Counted from the first letter of the stretch, positions 53,388 to 62,419 are shown. The stretch is DNA of 64,000 bases from Candidatus Nomurabacteria bacterium (GCA_020631865.1 JACKGS010000003.1:5098-69097), one strand, 5' to 3'. Notes: generated by a model from the sequence alone, not told the origin. Program-made: numbers and translations.

Positions 53388-53615
53388 GTGTCTGCGCTAC
53401 ACCGTACCCGCTTCGCGTGTTTCGGTTCTCGTAGAGAACCACCAATAAAATACCCCACCGCAAGGGTGAGGTATTTTATTGGTGAGCCCACTAGTATTAA
53501 TTTAGAACACCTTTTTGATGATCTCTTTAAGTTGCGAGATAGGTTCAAAGCACTAGGCATGGAGATTAAAGATGGCAAAGTGTATTTGCCGGATTTGGAG
53601 ACTGATCATGTTTAA
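53388..53615 (+). pseudogene. Tail ORF, right paralogue
   Basis: The last 40 codons encode SINLEHLFDDLFKLRDRFKA, then LGMEIKDGKVYLPDL, matching the left copy at 49854. The upstream part is open but runs through a terminator-like hairpin (53441-53483), so the start is unclear. The end overlaps the PLD-nuclease start (ATGTTTAA), suggesting that this was once the 3' end of a gene coupled to it. Confidence 0.45.
53441..53483. terminator. 14-bp perfect hairpin
   Basis: ACCAATAAAATACC and GGTATTTTATTGGT are exact reverse complements around an inner CACC/GGTG stem. The ends match a weaker ACCAAG...CTTGGT hairpin at 49819-49862 in the left paralogous segment. Possibly a bidirectional terminator. Confidence 0.6.
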
Positions 53616-54072
53616 TTATCGTGGTTCGATCTCAGGACTTTATGACCAAAACACATTTGATGGGCAATTTCTAAAAGACATTGCTAGGGCACGTAGCAGT
53701 CTGGTGATTGAAAGCCCATTTATCAGGTTGGGTAGGGTAGAGCAACTATTGTCTGTAATAGCTAAGCTCCGTCGCCGCGGAGTGACTGTGATTATCAACA
53801 CCCGAAGCCCTAAGGAGCATGACAATGTCTACGAAACTCAGGCTGAAGAAGCTATTGAAATGCTCCAGAATTTAGGCGTAACGGTACTATTTACTGTGAA
53901 ACACCACCGTAAATTAGCAGTTATTGATGGTGAGGTGTTTTATGAAGGGAGTCTTAATATTCTCTCCTACTATGATAGTTGTGAGATAATGAGACGAACG
54001 GTATCACCAAGTGAAGCCGAGGTACTCCTACGATTCATTGGACTGCAAAAATACCTAACGAAAGCGAGCTAG
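53608..54072 (+). CDS. PLD-like (HKD) nuclease-family protein
   Basis: The ATG at 53608 begins MFNYRGSISGLYDQNTFDG. At 154 aa it has a single HxKx4D motif (H100, K102, D107 in KHHRKLAVID) followed by EGSLNILSYYDSCE. Single-HKD proteins dimerise to form a phosphodiesterase site and are often DNA nucleases (Nuc/BfiI type) or helicase-associated modules. It is coupled to the tail ORF and followed after 2 nt by a small unknown gene. Confidence 0.85.
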   Translation: MFNYRGSISGLYDQNTFDGQFLKDIARARSSLVIESPFIRLGRVEQLLSVIAKLRRRGVTVIINTRSPKEHDNVYETQAEEAIEMLQNLGVTVLFTVKHHRKLAVIDGEVFYEGSLNILSYYDSCEIMRRTVSPSEAEVLLRFIGLQKYLTKAS

Positions 54073-54074
54073 CT

Positions 54075-54302
54075 ATGGACGATGTAGATATATTCAAAGA
54101 TAAACACCTGTATGAAGATGAGGAAACTATCATCAAGACGATCAATTATTTGAAGCTAAACGACCCAGAAAATGCTAATCGTGAATATGCCATTGGTTTT
54201 CTTAAATTCATGCAACGATTCGCATTCCACGCCGAAAAAGTTGGCGAACTGAATTACGACGACTTTTTTCAGAAGTATAAACAATCAAAAAGTGACATCT
54301 AA
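54075..54302 (+). CDS. Hypothetical, 75 aa, acidic
   Basis: Starts 2 nt after the PLD gene. Helical, acidic N-terminus (MDDVDIFKDKHLYEDEETI) and an aromatic-rich middle. No domain recognised. Likely cotranscribed with the nuclease; it could be a partner or inhibitor (inference). Confidence 0.6.
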   Translation: MDDVDIFKDKHLYEDEETIIKTINYLKLNDPENANREYAIGFLKFMQRFAFHAEKVGELNYDDFFQKYKQSKSDI

Positions 54303-54305
54303 ACG

Positions 54306-56903
54306 TTAGTCATCAATTTTCTTCCTGTTCTTAGTAGTTGTCTTTGATGCTTCATCACTCTTGGTACGGTCACTGCTTTTTGTTATGACTTTTTGCCTTT
54401 GGTTGCCCTCAGTTACGGGTGACGCTTCCTGCTTCTTAGCAAATGATGCACGTGACAACTCTATGGCACGTTGTGAGACTTCTTGACTCCCATCACCAAC
54501 TAGTAACAATGTTTGACCAGACATGGGCTCCTGGGGTGTAATAGCAGATAATTTGGCATAGAAGTTAAAGGCCGGAACGTTACTCATCTCTCCTTGTTCA
54601 ATATATGGCGAAAAGAGTGGTAGTAATAATCTTTCATCTTCAGGATTTCCAGTTCTAAAACTAATGATCGTACCGACGTTTGCCAAGATGATACTTACCA
54701 TCTGCTGGTCTTTTTGTTGAGAAGTAGACTGTTCAGCCATCACCATAAATAACTTATACTTCCGTGATTCAGACAGCATCTGCACGAATGAAGACGTGGC
54801 AAAGTTCTGGAACTCATCAACGTACAAATAAAAATGTCGACGTTCACTCTGGGGGATACGGGCCCGCCGCAAACTGGCTAGCTGCAATTTAGCAAGTACA
54901 GTGATCCCAAACAATTCCGAAGTATCTTCACCAAGAATACCTTTAGAAAAGTTACAGATAAGAATCTTACCTGAGTTAATGATGTCATCGAAATCAATGG
55001 TAGAACGTGGTTGTTCGAGGATTTGCTTAGCAGAAGCTGAGAACAAAAACCGTCCGATCTTTGCCGTGATACCGGCTGCCATTTTAACTTTCTGCATGTC
55101 TCCAGCTTTACCAAGTTCGTTATTCCAAAAGTTAATTAGGTTTTTATCTTCCAGTGTTTTTATAATCTTTTTTCTATACTTAGTATCATTGAGTAGATCA
55201 AAGACCGTGAACAGGGTAGCGCCTTCTACTGTCAGGGCGGTTTGTATGGTGTTTCGAAGGACATATTCAATGCGGTGACCGCCGGTGTCTTCTTCTGAAA
55301 ATATCTTCCGAAATACCGAAATGACAGATTCAGTAATGATATCTTTTTCCCTCAGTAAATCATTACCAGATATCTCGGGAGTAAGCTCCAAGATATTGAG
55401 CCCAATGGGGTACTCTAAATCATCTGGATTGAAGTAAACGACGTCATCGATGCGATCTGGTGGCACATGTCGAAGTAGCGTTTCTGCCATGTCGCCGTGC
55501 GGGTCAATGATTGCGACACCTTTGCCACTTCTCATATCTTGAGTAATGGCGTACTGCAGCATGGTTGTCTTACCGTTACCAGTGCCACCAATGATGTACA
55601 TATGTCGCTCACGCTCTGGTTCAGTTAAACCAATGAGTGTTTCAGTGCCTCTGTGTATATTTTTTCCAATAATGACATCAAGTGCATGATGTTGCTTGAG
55701 GGATATTGGTGCCGGAAGGGTCCGACTGAGCGAACTTACAAGATTATCTGTTTTACTTATGTAGCTGCTGGGGAAGTGGAATAAACTAGATAACTCTGAA
55801 GCGGAAAGTATTAATGAATGTGAACGATAAATACCTGGAAGCCTCAAGCTGGCAAGCTTTAATTGGTAAGCCCGAAGGAGCGGATTATACATTTTGGCAC
55901 GAAGTTCTTGGTACGGCGGCACCGAGTATGCATCAAGCGAAGATTTCAAAGCCGACACGTGATCCTTGGTGTGATTACTGGTGATAAGCAGTCTGAGATC
56001 TACCTGGAAAAGGGGCTGGGTGAGTTTTTGGTGCATTGATTCCATAAGCTCTAATTCAAAAGCACTGAGCGTTCGAGCCGGACGTTGGCGTTTCATAACC
56101 TGGGCTTGAAACTGCGCATCTTTGCCCGACTTGTTTTTGTAATGAGCATCGGTTGAGCCGTTATATACTTCACCGACCATTTCGGTCGCTCCGAGCATAG
56201 CACCACCAAGTACATCGGTCAGCGAATGAAGCCGCGAAAGCTTACCCTGTTCAACTCGCCGCAGTATATCTTCGTTACTTAAGATTCTTCGAGATAGTTT
56301 ACGCGCTTCAGGAAGGTGAACCGGCGTAACAACGAGCTGCATGGATATTTGCTCGTCGTCTGCTAAATTTGTCATAGCGCTGGTGATATATGACAGCGGA
56401 TCGTGTTGATCAAACGCTTTGGAGGTGCTGATAGGTAGTACGTAGTGATTCTTCTGAGTAAACTCGATAACCTTGTCCGCGGGCTTAGGATGATAATCGA
56501 CGATACTCACTTTACTATCCGGGATGTAAGCAGCTATGGCTTTTTGGACGGTGCTGCTGTGTTTTTTCTCGATTTGAATATAGAAGCGGATACCGCTAGA
56601 TTTGGTTGAGGTGATCTCGAAACTCGACGTTGGACTACGCTTTAAGATTCGATCGCGCAATGCCCGTGCGGCGTATAATCCATGAATGACGGAGAATAGT
56701 TGCTGAGTGGCTTCTGGTGTCTTTTTGATAGAAAGCGGGGGAGTCACTTCAAGCCAGACGAGGTCACGATGGTAGAGATATCTTCTGTTCAGAATTAGTA
56801 TGAGCAGCTTACATATGAATACGGTGGCGACTGCAGTGAATAGGCTAATGACTATAGTAGGCCACTGCTCAATGATGGTAGAGATATATCCTGGGGGTTC
56901 CAT
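54306..56903 (-). CDS. VirD4/TraG-like type IV secretion ATPase
   Basis: An 865-aa protein: an N-terminal membrane helix (about 15-38), a long alpha/beta region, then a AAA-type motor with Walker A GGTGNGKT (439-446), GVAIIDPHGDMAETL, Walker B region FYLYVDEFQNFAT and MAEQSTSQQ. Coupling proteins of this type bring DNA or protein to the secretion channel. The C-terminus is Lys/Thr/Arg rich. It is last in the minus-strand T4SS cluster and overlaps the CHAP gene by 52 nt. Confidence 0.88.
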   Translation of the reverse strand: MEPPGYISTIIEQWPTIVISLFTAVATVFICKLLILILNRRYLYHRDLVWLEVTPPLSIKKTPEATQQLFSVIHGLYAARALRDRILKRSPTSSFEITSTKSSGIRFYIQIEKKHSSTVQKAIAAYIPDSKVSIVDYHPKPADKVIEFTQKNHYVLPISTSKAFDQHDPLSYITSAMTNLADDEQISMQLVVTPVHLPEARKLSRRILSNEDILRRVEQGKLSRLHSLTDVLGGAMLGATEMVGEVYNGSTDAHYKNKSGKDAQFQAQVMKRQRPARTLSAFELELMESMHQKLTQPLFQVDLRLLITSNHTKDHVSALKSSLDAYSVPPYQELRAKMYNPLLRAYQLKLASLRLPGIYRSHSLILSASELSSLFHFPSSYISKTDNLVSSLSRTLPAPISLKQHHALDVIIGKNIHRGTETLIGLTEPERERHMYIIGGTGNGKTTMLQYAITQDMRSGKGVAIIDPHGDMAETLLRHVPPDRIDDVVYFNPDDLEYPIGLNILELTPEISGNDLLREKDIITESVISVFRKIFSEEDTGGHRIEYVLRNTIQTALTVEGATLFTVFDLLNDTKYRKKIIKTLEDKNLINFWNNELGKAGDMQKVKMAAGITAKIGRFLFSASAKQILEQPRSTIDFDDIINSGKILICNFSKGILGEDTSELFGITVLAKLQLASLRRARIPQSERRHFYLYVDEFQNFATSSFVQMLSESRKYKLFMVMAEQSTSQQKDQQMVSIILANVGTIISFRTGNPEDERLLLPLFSPYIEQGEMSNVPAFNFYAKLSAITPQEPMSGQTLLLVGDGSQEVSQRAIELSRASFAKKQEASPVTEGNQRQKVITKSSDRTKSDEASKTTTKNRKKIDD

Positions 56904-57457
56904 GTTTGAGCTCCTCTCATGCCATGAATAAATGAATAGCTGATTGCAGCATCTTTAGAAAAGGTACGTTTGCTTACTATGTTAAGTCCAAGTACATTCA
57001 TCTCCGATATGGTGAATTCTCCAGTCATACTATCGACATGTATAACGTAGGCTACATGACCAAACTCTCCGGAATCGGTTTGGAAAATTGCACCAACGGC
57101 AGGGGTGTTATTGACTTCATAGCCATCATTCCATGCTCGATCGTCCCACGTATTGGCGTTGCCCCAACTTGTGGGGATAGGGTAACCGGCCCAATGACGC
57201 ATTGAATACACCCAGTAGGTACAGTTGCCCCAAGCGTAGGTATTGCCCTCAGCGTGCCCCCCAGTATAGAAACCTTGCGATTCAGCTGCAGCCAAGCTTG
57301 GTACATTTGAAAGAAACGATAACACACTGCCGCCCATAGAAAATACTGCTGCGAAGGGCAGAGCAATAATCACTGACATAGTGGCGAGAAGCAGTATGAG
57401 CTGTTTCTTCATATTGCCGCTAGTGACTACATTCAGCGCTACGAAACCTACACTCAC
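56852..57457 (-). CDS. CHAP-domain peptidoglycan hydrolase
   Basis: A GTG start overlaps the VirB4 stop (GTGA); the ATG at residue 16 (MKKQLILLLATMSVIIAL) is an alternative and begins a typical signal sequence. The CHAP domain has catalytic C79 (WGNCTYWVYSMR) and H134 (GEFGHVAYVIHV). Such amidases/endopeptidases open the cell wall for T4SS assembly, as VirB1 does elsewhere (inference by context). Confidence 0.9.
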   Translation of the reverse strand: MSVGFVALNVVTSGNMKKQLILLLATMSVIIALPFAAVFSMGGSVLSFLSNVPSLAAAESQGFYTGGHAEGNTYAWGNCTYWVYSMRHWAGYPIPTSWGNANTWDDRAWNDGYEVNNTPAVGAIFQTDSGEFGHVAYVIHVDSMTGEFTISEMNVLGLNIVSKRTFSKDAAISYSFIHGMRGAQTWNPQDISLPSLSSGLL

Positions 57458-59202
57458 GTGTACAGCTCCGCAGGATCAGTGGTAATGAGCGGATGCTCTT
57501 TTTCGCTCGCGACCACTTTTACAGCCACATGATTCTGATCCGCAATAATCAGCGCATCTCCACGCTCACAGGTGAGCAGAAACTGTTGTTCATACTCTGA
57601 GAGATTAAATTCACTAACGACGCCTTTGATAGTCGTAGTGTCTTGGCGCATCAGAATTCTTAGCGCTGACTGCGAGGCAATAGCCCGACCGTAGCAGTTC
57701 TTCAAAAAGTCATCAGCTTGTTGGGTAATGATGGAAACTCCGAGGTAGTATTTTCGAGCTCGTCTGACAAGTCCAGCCACAAACTGGGCACTTTGCTCAT
57801 GCTCAAGTAGTAACCAACCTTCATCGATGACCAGTAAGCGTTTTTCTGGACGGGCTTTGACTTGATTCTGAATAAAGGTAGAGATTATCAGCATCATGAT
57901 CGGACGTAGGTCTCCGGGCATGTCTTTGATATCGAAAACCACCAGGCGATTATCTAATTTAATGTTGGTGTGTGAATTGAAGACTTCGGCAATGGATCCG
58001 GTTATATATTTCTCCAGCCGTTCACAGAGCTGCAAATGACCCAACTTATGTAACTCAGCGTACAGATCTTGAAGCAGTGGTTGCTCATTTTTGGCTTTTT
58101 TATAGACTTTGAGGATTGCTTTATCGACTGCCGCTTTTTCACGTTTTTCGAGACCCTCGGCCATCAAGGCTATCACTGCTGTTAGATCCTGAACATGTTC
58201 AGCAAGATCACTTTTGGAATGAAAAGTACTGGCTAGATCAAACGGGTTAATCTTTTGTTTGCTTTTAGCAGATAGTTTTATGTAGGTGCCACCAACTGAC
58301 TCACTAAGGTTTTTATATTCCCGTTCTGGATCAATGACCAGCACTTTGGTGCTCTGCATGAGCTGCCGGAGTATCTCTACTTTGGTGGTGTAGCTTTTAC
58401 CTGAGCCACTTTGTGCAAAGACTATTGAGTTAGCGTTATGGAGTGCGAAGCGGTCTAAAATAACCAGTGAGTTATTCGACTTATTAACGCCGTAGAGGAT
58501 GCCGGATTCTTGGACTAACTCGGAGCTCATAAATGGGAAGGTGAGGGCGGCGGAACTACTATCGAGGTTCCGTTTTTGAGAAAGCTGGTCTTCACTTCTG
58601 GGTAGAACCGACTGCAGAGCTTCAAGTTGTTCATAGCGGGCAACTTTAGAGTAAAACAGGCGAGCGGATAGAGTCGCTTCCAGGAGCTTGGTAATCTTAT
58701 TGAGCTCGGTCAAACTATCGGCACGGAGGCATACATAGATGGCCATTTGGAAGAGCTTTTCTTGACCACGTTGAATCTTGTCGCGAAGTTCAATAGCAGA
58801 TTCTAGTGGGTCAGTGATTTCTGAGCCAACTATCTTACCAGCTCGCATCATGGCTCGCTTGGTACTCTCAAGCTCAGTTATCTTACGATGTAGTTTTGGT
58901 AGAGCAAGCAGGGCATCCACTTCATGCAGATGATAGCTGATATCACTATCATGGTTAAAGTTAATTAAACTATCCATCCAGCCGGAACTGGCTACAAACG
59001 GGTAGCCAGATATATACAGTGTTCTAATATAGACGCCGTCCAGTAAGAGGTAATCGGGATTTTCTTCTAGTCCAGCATAGCTCAGAATATCCACGGCATC
59101 TTGTTCGCCAAATGTTAGCGATAATTCACTTCGTTTGTTTTCTCTGGCTCGTTTTTGTTGTTTGATTTTGTCTTTGGTTCGTTCAAGTAGTTTACCTGGC
59201 AT
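57454..59202 (-). CDS. VirB4/TraE-like secretion ATPase
   Basis: A 582-aa protein with Walker A QSGSGKS (264-270), VLVIDPEREYKNL, Walker B LLVIDEGWLLLEHEQSA and the arginine-finger-like RRARKYYLGVSIITQQADDF. VirB4 powers substrate transfer and pilus biogenesis. The usual N-terminal VirB4 portion appears to be encoded separately by the next upstream gene, whose stop overlaps this start by 1 nt. Confidence 0.93.
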   Translation of the reverse strand: MPGKLLERTKDKIKQQKRARENKRSELSLTFGEQDAVDILSYAGLEENPDYLLLDGVYIRTLYISGYPFVASSGWMDSLINFNHDSDISYHLHEVDALLALPKLHRKITELESTKRAMMRAGKIVGSEITDPLESAIELRDKIQRGQEKLFQMAIYVCLRADSLTELNKITKLLEATLSARLFYSKVARYEQLEALQSVLPRSEDQLSQKRNLDSSSAALTFPFMSSELVQESGILYGVNKSNNSLVILDRFALHNANSIVFAQSGSGKSYTTKVEILRQLMQSTKVLVIDPEREYKNLSESVGGTYIKLSAKSKQKINPFDLASTFHSKSDLAEHVQDLTAVIALMAEGLEKREKAAVDKAILKVYKKAKNEQPLLQDLYAELHKLGHLQLCERLEKYITGSIAEVFNSHTNIKLDNRLVVFDIKDMPGDLRPIMMLIISTFIQNQVKARPEKRLLVIDEGWLLLEHEQSAQFVAGLVRRARKYYLGVSIITQQADDFLKNCYGRAIASQSALRILMRQDTTTIKGVVSEFNLSEYEQQFLLTCERGDALIIADQNHVAVKVVASEKEHPLITTDPAELYT

Positions 59203-59831
59203 TAGTTATCTCCTTTTTGAGTTAGGGCGGTGTGGATGAGTGACAAGGCCTGCTCAGTGAGCGGCTGGATCTTGGCCATTGAAGGATTATAGAAACCGTA
59301 AAACAGATCAAGTATTTCAAAGCTGGACAATAACTTGGTGTGCATACCAAGTCGGCTCATGCCTTTACTGATAATGTCTACTTTGATCTTCAGCTGTTCT
59401 TTAATCAGATCAAAGTCCGTCTTGTTGGCTGCGGCGTATGGAATGATCAGATAGAAGTGGCGGGTCAGGATTTTGTTGGTGGTGACGAGCGAGCTGATAA
59501 ACTCTTTATAGTTCAAAAGCTGAGAACGGTAGATTGGCTCAGACTCACTCGCAAACCGATCAGATAGATCCTGAAGGTATTTATCCATATCTATTTCTCT
59601 GGTTCGTATGAGAATTTGCAGGTTACTACCAATCGAATTCAGAAAACTTTCATAGGTATCGATAATAGCATCCTGCTCATCCTCACTTTTCAGTTCAAAG
59701 TTGAGTGATGATACTTCCAGTACTGCCCGGAACTGGTTATTTGGGAGTATCAGAATACTATCCTGTACGCCCTTAATGGCAATCTGATTTCGGGAACTGG
59801 TCTTAGTCTTGGATTTCTGTAAGGCGAACAC
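59202..59831 (-). CDS. VirB4 N-terminal-like/TraC-like protein
   Basis: The GTG at 59831 (VFALQKSKTKTSSRNQ) has AAAGGAG 7 nt upstream; longer frames overlap the PrgI gene and are rejected. The 209-aa soluble protein contains ILPNNQFRAVLEVSSLNFEL and ILIRTREIDMDKYLQDL, typical of the domain before the VirB4 motor. The split of VirB4 into two genes is the notable point. Its 5' end overlaps prgI by 29 nt. Confidence 0.8.
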   Translation of the reverse strand: MFALQKSKTKTSSRNQIAIKGVQDSILILPNNQFRAVLEVSSLNFELKSEDEQDAIIDTYESFLNSIGSNLQILIRTREIDMDKYLQDLSDRFASESEPIYRSQLLNYKEFISSLVTTNKILTRHFYLIIPYAAANKTDFDLIKEQLKIKVDIISKGMSRLGMHTKLLSSFEILDLFYGFYNPSMAKIQPLTEQALSLIHTALTQKGDN

Positions 59832-60312
59832 GTAATGCTCCTTTCTTGGATGTTTCAAAACGAAGCTTCGCTTCCGGATGATCGACGCGGGCGAGTACTC
59901 TGGCGGTTTGATGGAAATCGAGTTGCGGCATTTGCATAGTCGTTTCACGGGTGAAGGCTTCGGATTCATTATCTGATTCAATCGTGATAGCGTCGTAGTC
60001 TTTTCGATATGCATGCGTATTCTTATTGAAGATGTAATACTTTGGACGCAGGTTATACCGGGCAATTGTAAGTATCCATAGCAAGACAATTTTGCCTCTT
60101 ATTCGAATGGCAAGAATAAAACTGACAAGTGAAACGACAGTAATAATAAGGTACTTATATAAACTGCCGCCCATATTTGGCGGCAGTAGTGCGTATAGCC
60201 CGGCTCCGATAAACACCGGCAAGATAAACAGGAGTATCTGAGACAAACCGAGGTTTCCCATTATGCGGTCTTCTACTGTAGTCACTTGAGCGGGAACAAC
60301 GGTAGTTTTCAT
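59803..60312 (-). CDS. PrgI-family T4SS membrane protein
   Basis: A 169-aa protein with two close hydrophobic helices (LSQILLFILPVFIGAGLYAL; YLIITVVSLVSFILAI), followed by a cytosolic tail with RPKYYIFNKNTHAY. This matches the PrgI family (VirB3-like) next to VirB4 in Gram-positive and CPR conjugation loci. Confidence 0.88.
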   Translation of the reverse strand: MKTTVVPAQVTTVEDRIMGNLGLSQILLFILPVFIGAGLYALLPPNMGGSLYKYLIITVVSLVSFILAIRIRGKIVLLWILTIARYNLRPKYYIFNKNTHAYRKDYDAITIESDNESEAFTRETTMQMPQLDFHQTARVLARVDHPEAKLRFETSKKGALRVRLTEIQD

Positions 60313-61790
60313 AATTCATCCTTTCCGGTTCTTGGCGTTGGTGGTGTGCTCTTGATTACTGTCGTCCGTGGAGTCGGTTTTGGTGCGGCGTAGGTAGTGC
60401 CCGTCGGCAGGTTGCTAGAATGAGTCGACTGCTTACCTGACGGCTTAGATACACTTGGGCTGCGGTAGGTACTTGTATTGTTGAAGCGTTTATACGATCC
60501 GCCACTTGCTGCAGTAATTCCAGCTCTGCTCGTTGATCCAGTCGTAGACTTTGAGGCAACTACTGAGCGGCCTTTTGTTTGCATGTAGGATATGCCATTC
60601 ATAAACTGACTACCGAGTTTACGAGCATTACGGGCGCCCATACTGACGTAACTAAACTGCATCATAACTCCCTGAGTTTTAAGAAGTACAAGTACTGTAG
60701 CGAGGCCAACCACCATACTCATGAGGGTATTGGGAAGTTGCTCGCCACTTGTAACTGACATACCCGTGAAAAGCGAGGAGGCAAGTTGCAGGGTGACAAC
60801 GTGTACAAAAAGTACAAAGATAGTCGTGATGTAGGTTCGAACAGCGCTTGATGAAAAGTCACGGAAGCCAGGGATCAGCCAGATCATAATGATAAGGGGC
60901 GAGAGGACGGCGCCAATAAACAGCGTAACAATCCTCCCCACGTAGTAGACCATCAGTACAACTGAGACGATTAAGAAGGCTAACATAATCAGCAGAGCGG
61001 CTGCGCTCTGTCCGCCACTTTCTGAAACGACGGTGGACAGTGTTTGCCAGACGGAGCTACTGCCACTGACTTTACTGATTGCTGTGATGAGCACATTGGA
61101 TAGTTCGATAATTGCATCGATGATAAAGATCGAAGAATTAAGTAGTAAAAAGGCCAGCCCAATACGCGGCAGTAGGTGTTTGACTTCAATTTCATCAAAC
61201 CCAAATGTCGCAGCGCTCATGACATGAAAGCCGAGCAGAGCCACGATAACAATAAGTAGCACATTGGTGATACCAACCACTGCTAACCAAAGATTAAAGA
61301 CACTGGAGTTTTCTGCCATCAAAGGCGTTTCCTTGGTGAAGTAATCAAGCGCCGCCAAAAACGGTGCGCCAACAGCTTGGATAATGTTATTTAAAAATCC
61401 GGTTACGGCACGAATCAGTACATCGACCAGGCCGTTACCAACATCAGCTGGTTCTATTGCTTCGAGTGCAGGAAGGGAAGTGTTAGCACCTCCAGCAGGA
61501 GCGCCGTATGCATTACTCAGAACGGAGACTAACGTCGCAGATGCAATGACGATCACCAGTCCAATCAAGGCGTTTCTGATAATACGCTTGGCGTTTTCTA
61601 GGGACTCAGGATTACCACGACTGGTGATGTAGCCATAGCCACCATAGACCAAAAAGAACACAACGGCTACCGTAGCGAGACTAGCTAACATACGTATAGT
61701 TGGATACACATACTCTCGCATAACTGCGATGGCACCCGAGGAGTCTGCCATGAGCTGCAAACTCATGGTGAAATAATCAGGAATATTCAT
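60309..61790 (-). CDS. VirB6/TrbL-like channel protein with VirB2-like N-terminus
   Basis: A 493-aa polytopic membrane protein. Residues about 30-95 (YGGYGYITSRGNPESLENAK, then RIIRNALIGLVIVIASATLV) parallel the separate VirB2-like gene upstream (GGFTYITSSGNPEHLDRGKR). The remainder has about six more helices and a Ser/Thr/Pro-rich cytosolic tail. VirB6 proteins line the inner-membrane channel. The N-terminal part looks like a fused pilin-type unit. Confidence 0.82.
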   Translation of the reverse strand: MNIPDYFTMSLQLMADSSGAIAVMREYVYPTIRMLASLATVAVVFFLVYGGYGYITSRGNPESLENAKRIIRNALIGLVIVIASATLVSVLSNAYGAPAGGANTSLPALEAIEPADVGNGLVDVLIRAVTGFLNNIIQAVGAPFLAALDYFTKETPLMAENSSVFNLWLAVVGITNVLLIVIVALLGFHVMSAATFGFDEIEVKHLLPRIGLAFLLLNSSIFIIDAIIELSNVLITAISKVSGSSSVWQTLSTVVSESGGQSAAALLIMLAFLIVSVVLMVYYVGRIVTLFIGAVLSPLIIMIWLIPGFRDFSSSAVRTYITTIFVLFVHVVTLQLASSLFTGMSVTSGEQLPNTLMSMVVGLATVLVLLKTQGVMMQFSYVSMGARNARKLGSQFMNGISYMQTKGRSVVASKSTTGSTSRAGITAASGGSYKRFNNTSTYRSPSVSKPSGKQSTHSSNLPTGTTYAAPKPTPRTTVIKSTPPTPRTGKDEL

Positions 61791-61791
61791 A

Positions 61792-62142
61792 TTATCCTCC
61801 GAAGGCGTTCGTCGCCAGACCAGCCACGATATTGCTCAGTACAAATGCTCCAATGGTGATCGCTAGTCCGATCAAGGCATACATGATCGTCCGCTTACCC
61901 CTATCAAGGTGTTCAGGGTTACCCGAGCTGGTGATATAGGTAAATCCTCCAGCAACTAAAAAGCCGGTCGCTATGAGACCGGCTAGACTTGCTATGACTT
62001 TGATGATGCTACGGATGAAGGATTCTATCTGCGCAACCTCACCTGAGGACGATTGCGCCAGAACTTCTGGTGCAAATATGATCGGTAAACCGAGCATAAT
62101 GAGAAACGCTACTACTTTAATACTTGTGGAACTTCTAGTCAT
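61792..62142 (-). CDS. VirB2/TrbC-like pilin
   Basis: The ATG at 62142 (MTRSSTSIKVVAFLIML) has GGAGGG 6 nt upstream; the TTG at 62175 is rejected. The 116-aa product has a signal peptide and two hydrophobic helices around ITSSGNPEHLDRGKRTIMYA. TrbC/VirB2 pilins form the conjugative pilus. It is first in the cluster, 1 nt before virB6. Confidence 0.85.
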   Translation of the reverse strand: MTRSSTSIKVVAFLIMLGLPIIFAPEVLAQSSSGEVAQIESFIRSIIKVIASLAGLIATGFLVAGGFTYITSSGNPEHLDRGKRTIMYALIGLAITIGAFVLSNIVAGLATNAFGG

Positions 62143-62211
62143 CTCAGACCCTCCGTTGATAAGTTGTAAGCTCAAAGTATCACAGTGGAATAAAAATAGT
62201 ACAGCATAAGC

Positions 62212-62230
62212 TTTTACAATGTTTGTAAAA
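62212..62230. promoter_or_regulatory. Palindrome TTTTACA-N5-TGTAAAA
   Basis: A 7-bp inverted repeat with a 5-nt spacer in the divergent promoter region between the T4SS operon and the small RNA. Typical size of a dimeric repressor operator. Confidence 0.5.
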
Positions 62231-62250
62231 TGGGTGGTTATATAAGCGTT

Positions 62251-62280
62251 TTGGTATCTGAAAATTGTGTAGTATATAAT
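62251..62280 (+). promoter_or_regulatory. Promoter of candidate small RNA
   Basis: TTGGTA, an 18-nt spacer and TATAAT. The -10 overlaps a second palindrome GTAGTAT-ATA-ATACTAC (62269-62285), a likely operator. Confidence 0.6.
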
Positions 62281-62286
62281 ACTACA

Positions 62287-62417
62287 AAGTATTCACGGAC
62301 TTATCAATAAATTTAAAACACTTTGCAATGTATTGGCGCAATAGACAATATGGTATAGACTTAAGGTATTAAGACGAAAAGAGCCCCGAACGGTTAAATG
62401 CCTAAGGCTCTCTTTTT
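62287..62417 (+). ncRNA. Candidate small RNA divergent from T4SS operon
   Basis: About 130 nt lie between a good promoter and an intrinsic terminator (AGAGCC/GGCTCT stem 62380-62411, then C and seven Ts). No ORF with a start signal is contained. It would be transcribed away from the pilin gene. Beyond the terminator, 62418-62581 shows nothing. Confidence 0.5.
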
Positions 62418-62419
62418 TT
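62380..62419 (+). terminator. Intrinsic terminator
   Basis: Stem AGAGCC/GGCTCT with a 20-nt loop that holds CCG-AA-CGG, followed by CTTTTTTT. Confidence 0.7.

Noticed and set aside
59832..60089. Longer N-terminus of the VirB4 N-part gene
   Set aside because: It lies antisense-free but out of frame within prgI, has odd composition, and a good Shine-Dalgarno marks the GTG at 59831.
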